Assembly (NCBI GenBank): GCA_946553045.1
Contig: CAMNRO010000026.1
Coordinates: forward strand, 1 to 35,889
Length of the DNA stretch: 35,889 nt
Direction of reading: 5' to 3'
Source of the DNA: an uncultured Porphyromonadaceae bacterium
GTDB lineage: Bacteria; Bacteroidota; Bacteroidia; Bacteroidales; Muribaculaceae
Made by a program: the position numbers and the translations under genes. Numbering within the stretch: position 1 is the first letter of the stretch; every line of letters starts with the position of its first letter. Positions 32,194 to 35,889 of this stretch are shown here, piece after piece. Below the pieces are notes generated by a model. It saw nothing but the letters and a program-made list of their open reading frames with translations, had not been told where the DNA came from and made no database searches.

Positions 32194-33630
32194 TTATTTT
32201 ACGAGTACCTTGGTGGCTTTGTTGCCCTGACGGCGGATATAGAGGCCGTTTGCGGGGTTTTCTACGCGCACGCCCTGAAGATTGTAGTATTCCACGGGAG
32301 CATTTTCGTCAACGGTGATGTCTTCGATGCCGGTTACCTGATACATTTCGAAGTTATGGCTATAGGGCATTTTGTCGAATTTCAGGGTCACGGGTTTTGA
32401 CTGACCTTTGACATCAGCAGAGAATTTGTATTTGTTTTCCCAGTATGTCCAGGGCACGCGTTTGAGGTCGAAATATGCGGCGTCGCCGTTGGGAGCAGAA
32501 TCGAGGCCGCCGATAGTCGGACCCCAGTGCTGGTATTCGCCGTCGAGAACCATTTCGAAGCGGTAGCGCTCGTCGCCGTTGGGAATGTCAACGTTTGAAG
32601 ACCAAACGCCGCGTTCCTTGTATTCCAGGCTTTCGCTGATGGGACCGAAGCTCATAAGGTGGAAAATCTTTACAGATGTCACCTTCTTGAGAGTGGCTAC
32701 GTTGTTTGCGAAATTGACGTTAATGCAGTAAACACCATCTTCGGCAACAGCGGTCGAGCCGGCTTCTTTTTTCAGCTTGTATCCGTCGATTACATAGGTG
32801 TTCACGCCGTCGGTGATTGTGAGTTCGCCGGGTTTGAGCTTGGTGAAGAGTTCGTATGTGAAATCGCCGACCTTGTTGAAGCCGAAAGATTCGCCTTCAG
32901 CCAGAGCGCTGCCTGTTGCGCCGAGAGAGGCAGGAGCAGCCTCGCATTCTGCGAAAGAATGGGTGAAGTTTTCGCCGCGCATTGTAACGGTGCATACAAA
33001 CGGTCTGTTACCGGCCTTAATGTCGTCAGTCACCTTCCACCATACACGGTCTGCCCACTGGCCGAGTTCGATATCTGCGGGGTCGTCGTCGCGTTTATTG
33101 CGGACCTTGCCGGTATCTTTCATATAGAAGTAGTTGAGCTGGCCGTCGGGGGTCTTGTCTGTTTCGTTGACAGGAGCGAACATATATGCGCGCTGGTCGT
33201 CGCGTACGTAGTGGAGAGCTATCAGATAGCGGTTGTCGTCAGAGCTGAGGTCGCCCCAGTTGAATGTGCCGCTCCAGCTGCCGTTTCCGGCATAAGAAAG
33301 GATAAACTCTCTCTGTGTCCAGTTATGACGGATTGCCATATACTCAATCTTTCTGAGATTGACTTTGTTGTCTTCGATTATGACACGGTAGACACCCTTG
33401 CTGCCGGGAGTGGCATTGCCGATGGCGTTGCCGCTGCCGTCCTTCGCATCAAGAGCCACGCCTCCGTTAAGGAGCGCGAAAGCTTCGAAACGGCTGTCAG
33501 ACACCTTTGTACACTGCACAGATGCCTCTTCGGCGAGAGCGTCGCCGCTGAGGATTACGCTGGTCGGCGCAGCCGCCCAGGCTGAAGATGCCGCTAAAAT
33601 TGCGGCGCTGAAAAGTAAAGAATGCTTCAT
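32194..33630 (-). CDS. Secreted protein with two repeated domains and T9SS-like C-terminal tail
   Basis: The 478-aa product has a signal peptide (about residues 1-19, cleavage ASSAWAAA). Two related halves follow, about 22-225 and 228-435. Each starts SGDALAEE- or GSALAEGE-like, continues with KVSDSRFEAFALL or KVGDFTYELFTKL, then an NKVNLRKI or NNVATLKKV strand, GSWSGTFNW or GVWSSNVDI, and a late TYWENKYK/HNF-type end. This resembles the repeated domains of SusE/SusF-like surface glycan-binding proteins, which is only a loose comparison. The last 39 residues match the tail of the 1470-2939 product at 37 positions. It is probably surface-located. A TATCTTTG box lies upstream on the minus strand. 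Confidence 0.75.
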   Translation of the reverse strand: MKHSLLFSAAILAASSAWAAAPTSVILSGDALAEEASVQCTKVSDSRFEAFALLNGGVALDAKDGSGNAIGNATPGSKGVYRVIIEDNKVNLRKIEYMAIRHNWTQREFILSYAGNGSWSGTFNWGDLSSDDNRYLIALHYVRDDQRAYMFAPVNETDKTPDGQLNYFYMKDTGKVRNKRDDDPADIELGQWADRVWWKVTDDIKAGNRPFVCTVTMRGENFTHSFAECEAAPASLGATGSALAEGESFGFNKVGDFTYELFTKLKPGELTITDGVNTYVIDGYKLKKEAGSTAVAEDGVYCINVNFANNVATLKKVTSVKIFHLMSFGPISESLEYKERGVWSSNVDIPNGDERYRFEMVLDGEYQHWGPTIGGLDSAPNGDAAYFDLKRVPWTYWENKYKFSADVKGQSKPVTLKFDKMPYSHNFEMYQVTGIEDITVDENAPVEYYNLQGVRVENPANGLYIRRQGNKATKVLVK

Positions 33631-33658
33631 GATATATGAATTGGTTAAAACTATGATG

Positions 33659-33666
33659 CAAAGATA
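33659..33666 (-). promoter_or_regulatory. -7 promoter box of the duplicated tailed protein gene
   Basis: TATCTTTG on the minus strand lies 28 nt before the ATG at 33630. The expected TTTG at -33 is not clear. Confidence 0.5.
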
Positions 33667-33759
33667 AGTAAGTGTGCTTTCCGGCTCTGTGCGCTATCGT
33701 GACAAATGTGTATTCGGCGCGACTCGGCGATAAAAAAACGCTACTATTGCGTAAAAAAA

Positions 33760-33790
33760 TTGTTTGGAAAGAAAAAAATGCGTAACTTTG
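33760..33790 (+). promoter_or_regulatory. Promoter of tRNA-Ser
   Basis: TTG at 33760-33762, 20 nt, then TAACTTTG at 33783-33790, about 21 nt before the tRNA 5' end. This matches the Bacteroidetes consensus well. Confidence 0.7.
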
Positions 33791-33811
33791 CAGCGCAAAC
33801 CAATGCCAAGA

Positions 33812-33896
33812 GGAGAGATGGCAGAGTGGTCGATTGCGGCGGTCTTGAAAACCGTTGAGGGTAACACCTCCGGGGGTTCGAATCCCTCTCTCTCCG
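33812..33896 (+). tRNA. tRNA-Ser (anticodon UGA)
   Basis: An 85-nt class II tRNA. The acceptor stem GGAGAGA pairs with TCTCTCC apart from the last-base offset, G is the discriminator, the anticodon loop is CTTGAAA with TGA at 33846-33848, and the T arm contains GGTTCGAATCC. The long variable arm (TTGAGGGTAACACCTCC region) fits serine. No 3' CCA is encoded. A promoter and a terminator frame it. Confidence 0.95.
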
Positions 33897-33901
33897 CAAA
33901 G

Positions 33902-33925
33902 AGCAGCCCAAGAGGCTGCTTTTTT
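33902..33925 (+). terminator. Terminator of tRNA-Ser
   Basis: AGCAGCC, loop CAAGA, GGCTGCT and a T run, beginning 6 nt after the tRNA. Confidence 0.88.
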
Positions 33926-33985
33926 GCTATATGCGCGCAGGGTATGCCGCCACGGTCGATTTTTCCAAAATAATTATACAGACAC

Positions 33986-35065
33986 ATGAAAAAACTGATT
34001 GTTGCAGGCGCATGCGTGGCGCTGTCGATGCTTGCCGCAGTGCAGGCGCAGCACCGTGCCGACCGGCAGGCGCTGGTGAACGGCGATTCGTTCTCGATGA
34101 TTCTTCTTGGCGATCCGCAGGGATATGTGAAATATGACATCAACCAGCCCCTTTTCGAGCTTCAGACAGCCTGGATTGCCGACAATGTGGATAATCTGAA
34201 AATAAAGGCGGTGCTCTGCACGGGCGATCTGGTCGAACAGAACGATAATCTGGTGCCGAACCGCAGCATGCTCAACCAGACGTCAACACAGATGTGGGAA
34301 TCGGTGAGCCGCTCCTTTACACGCCTCGACAATGTGGTGCCCTACATCATTTCCACCGGCAACCACGACTATGGCTACCGCCATGCCGAAAACGGTATGA
34401 CCCGTTTCCCCGAGTATTTCCCCATCGAGCGCAACCGCACGTGGTTCGATTGTGCCGTTGCCGTGTTTCCGAACCGCAACGGCGTGGAGTCGCTCGAGAA
34501 TGCCGCTTTTGAGTTTGACGACCCCAACTGGGGCAAGCTTCTTGTGGTCTGCAACGAGTTCGCTCCGCGCGATGAAGTGCTCGACTGGACGCGCGCTCTC
34601 ATCTCCGGCGACCGTTTCCGCAATCATCGCGTGGTCTATATCACGCATTCGCTTATCGGTGAAGACAAGGCCGAGCGGACCGACAACGAGCCTTATGGAA
34701 TCACCCCGCGCAACTGGGGCCGGCAGGTATGGGAAAAACTCATCGAACCGTCCGAAAACATCGTGCTCGCGCTCTGCGGCCACATGGGCGAACTGGGCGG
34801 TTTTGAAAATTCCGTCGGCTATCGCGTAGACCCCAATGCGGCCGTAAAGCCGGTGCCGCAGATGATGTTCAACGTGCAGACCCTCGGTGGCGGCTGGGAA
34901 GGCAACGGCGGCGACGGCTGGCTCCGTATTCTTGAATTCTTGCCCGACGGCGTCACCGTGAAAGTGCGCACATATTCTCCCCTCTTCGGCATATCGCCCT
35001 CTACGCGCCATCTTGCGCACCGCCGGGGCGACATCGATGAATTCGAGATGAAGCTTGCCCGCTGA
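33986..35065 (+). CDS. Exported calcineurin-like metallophosphoesterase
   Basis: The 359-aa protein has a signal peptide (about residues 1-21, cleavage near AVQAQ). Metallophosphoesterase motifs follow in order: LLGDPQG (a D-x-Q variant of the usual DxH), [12 protein letters not shown] (GDxxE-type), [10 protein letters not shown] (GNHD), [10 protein letters not shown] and LALCGHMGE (GH). These supply the dinuclear metal site. It probably hydrolyses a phosphoester outside the cytoplasm; the substrate is unknown. Replacement of the first His by Gln is worth noting and occurs in some subfamilies. No promoter is visible between the tRNA terminator and the start. Confidence 0.88.
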   Translation: MKKLIVAGACVALSMLAAVQAQHRADRQALVNGDSFSMILLGDPQGYVKYDINQPLFELQTAWIADNVDNLKIKAVLCTGDLVEQNDNLVPNRSMLNQTSTQMWESVSRSFTRLDNVVPYIISTGNHDYGYRHAENGMTRFPEYFPIERNRTWFDCAVAVFPNRNGVESLENAAFEFDDPNWGKLLVVCNEFAPRDEVLDWTRALISGDRFRNHRVVYITHSLIGEDKAERTDNEPYGITPRNWGRQVWEKLIEPSENIVLALCGHMGELGGFENSVGYRVDPNAAVKPVPQMMFNVQTLGGGWEGNGGDGWLRILEFLPDGVTVKVRTYSPLFGISPSTRHLAHRRGDIDEFEMKLAR

Positions 35066-35085
35066 GCTCCGTCCGGGGCAATATA

Positions 35086-35117
35086 TTGCCTGTTTCAGGA
35101 ATTTATTTGTAAATTTG
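35086..35117 (+). promoter_or_regulatory. Promoter of the NAD(P)H oxidoreductase gene
   Basis: TTG at 35086-35088, 21 nt, then TAAATTTG at 35110-35117, 23 nt before the ATG. Confidence 0.65.
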
Positions 35118-35140
35118 CAAATGCAGATATACAACATAAT

Positions 35141-35704
35141 ATGACAACAATTCTCTATGCCCATCCCTACGAGAAGAGCTTCAATCATGCCATTCTCGAG
35201 ACTGTAAAAGCCAAACTCGAAGCCGACGGACGCGAATACACCGTGCTCGACCTCTATGCCGACCGTTTCAACCCCGCGCTCGAGGCCGACAGCCTGCGCC
35301 TCTACAGCAACAGCGAGAGCGCCGACCCCCTGGTGAACCGCTATCTCGACACGCTCATCGCTTCCGACGAGTTCATCATGATTTTCCCCATCTGGTGGTC
35401 TACAATGCCCGCTATCGTCGACGGTTTCTTCGACAAGGTGATGCTCGGCGGAGGCAAGGCTTTCGGATATGACGAAAATGGCCGTCTGGTGCCCGCTCAG
35501 ATTCGAATGAAGCGTACGGTAATGATTTCTACCTCCGAAGCCCCTACCGACGTTTTTAAGCCCTTTTTCATGGGTTATTTCGCCGATAATGTACTCGCCA
35601 CCGTCGGCATGAACAATGTCGAGTGGTATAACTGCCCCCAGACCTCGCACGGTCCTGCCGAAAACCGCGAGAATTTCCTCGCCATGCTCCGCGACCAAAT
35701 CTGA
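35141..35704 (+). CDS. NAD(P)H-dependent oxidoreductase, flavodoxin-like fold (NQO1/Kef-type)
   Basis: The 187-aa protein begins TILYAHPYEKSFNHAILE, typical of the Flavodoxin_2 family, and has FPIWWSTMPAIVDGFFDKV with a GGGKAFGY loop after it. Such proteins bind FAD or FMN and reduce quinones or similar acceptors by two electrons. There is no signal peptide, so it should be cytoplasmic. It has its own promoter and a strong terminator. The physiological acceptor cannot be read from sequence. Confidence 0.88.
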   Translation: MTTILYAHPYEKSFNHAILETVKAKLEADGREYTVLDLYADRFNPALEADSLRLYSNSESADPLVNRYLDTLIASDEFIMIFPIWWSTMPAIVDGFFDKVMLGGGKAFGYDENGRLVPAQIRMKRTVMISTSEAPTDVFKPFFMGYFADNVLATVGMNNVEWYNCPQTSHGPAENRENFLAMLRDQI

Positions 35705-35732
35705 GGTAATTAGAAATTAGGAGTTAGAAGTT

Positions 35733-35770
35733 GCGCCCGGGCTGTTATCCAACCGCCCGGGCGTTTTTTT
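35733..35770 (+). terminator. Intrinsic terminator after the oxidoreductase gene
   Basis: CGCCCGGGC (35733-35741) pairs with GCCCGGGCG (35754-35762) and is followed by at least eight T residues. It is again a GCCCGGGC-type stem with a composite-repeat fragment behind it. Confidence 0.88.
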
Positions 35771-35776
35771 TCGCGT

Positions 35777-35800
35777 CGCAACCGCCGAAAGGCGTTTTTT
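35777..35800 (+). repeat. Partial composite repeat, fragment R6
   Basis: CGCAACCGCCGAAAGGCG followed by T residues corresponds to the first hairpin of the composite repeat with a shortened right arm. The remaining parts are missing or lost at the contig end. Confidence 0.5.
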
Positions 35801-35840
35801 TTTATATTGGAACGGCGGCAAGTCATAATCAGGAGGAGTA

Positions 35841-35889
<49 letters not shown>

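Noticed and set aside
35742-35750. DnaA box (TTATCCA-like)
   Set aside because: A single partial match lying in a terminator loop; no cluster of boxes is seen near parS or elsewhere.

Overview
The window looks like a chromosomal contig from a gut-type Bacteroidales bacterium, most likely Muribaculaceae-like (order fairly secure, family tentative). The evidence is repeated Bacteroidetes promoter boxes (TAnnTTTG, several with an upstream TTG/TTTG), A-rich leaders instead of Shine-Dalgarno sites, Bacteroidetes-restricted families (DUF4271, a PorW/SprE-like lipoprotein, OMP_b-brl-type TonB receptor) and the order DUF4271-hemD-rnpA-yidD-tatD. Most genes are GC-rich. The secreted protein at 1470-2939 and the small four-helix-bundle gene at 8638-9015 are visibly AT-richer.

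Layout. 1-3400: a secreted EEP nuclease/phosphatase and a secreted modular protein with a type IX-like C-terminal tail, flanked by copies of a composite three-hairpin repeat. 3399-8595: GH3-family enzyme, alkaline phosphatase, amidase and a LOG-family protein, separated by spacers built from short iterated motifs. 8604-9031: a small four-helix-bundle gene bracketed by 29-bp inverted repeats, a possible mobile cassette. 9089-11990: DUF4271-hemD-rnpA-yidD-tatD, tightly packed. 12162-19475: an operon of a Rel/SpoT (p)ppGpp enzyme, a PgpH-like HD phosphohydrolase and a PorW/SprE-like TPR lipoprotein. 19476-21109: a promoter, a possible short terminated RNA, a perfect palindrome and metK. 21245-26595: a small exported protein with a charged/His tail, a PpiD-like foldase and a TonB-dependent receptor. 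26679-28602 (minus): an exported protein of unknown function and a Crp/Fnr regulator. 28825-31728: ybeY, mnmG, a parS site and apt. 31800-32124: two more composite repeats. 32194-33630 (minus): a duplicated secreted protein with the same C-terminal tail as the 1470 gene. 33812-35704: tRNA-Ser(UGA), a metallophosphoesterase and an NAD(P)H oxidoreductase. The window ends in a 49-nt G run that is probably a sequencing artefact.

How it fits together. Envelope biogenesis is the main theme: periplasmic folding, peptidoglycan hydrolysis, several exported phosphatases, a T9SS-like component and two proteins with T9SS-like tails. The second theme is nucleotide signalling, with (p)ppGpp and probable c-di-AMP turnover in one operon. 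The parS site beside mnmG suggests the region lies in the origin-proximal ParB domain. The most novel-looking material is non-coding: a five-copy, roughly 118-bp repeat with three hairpins and partly compensating arm changes, and intergenic spacers made of several families of short iterated, often self-inverted motifs that run into the ends of coding sequences.
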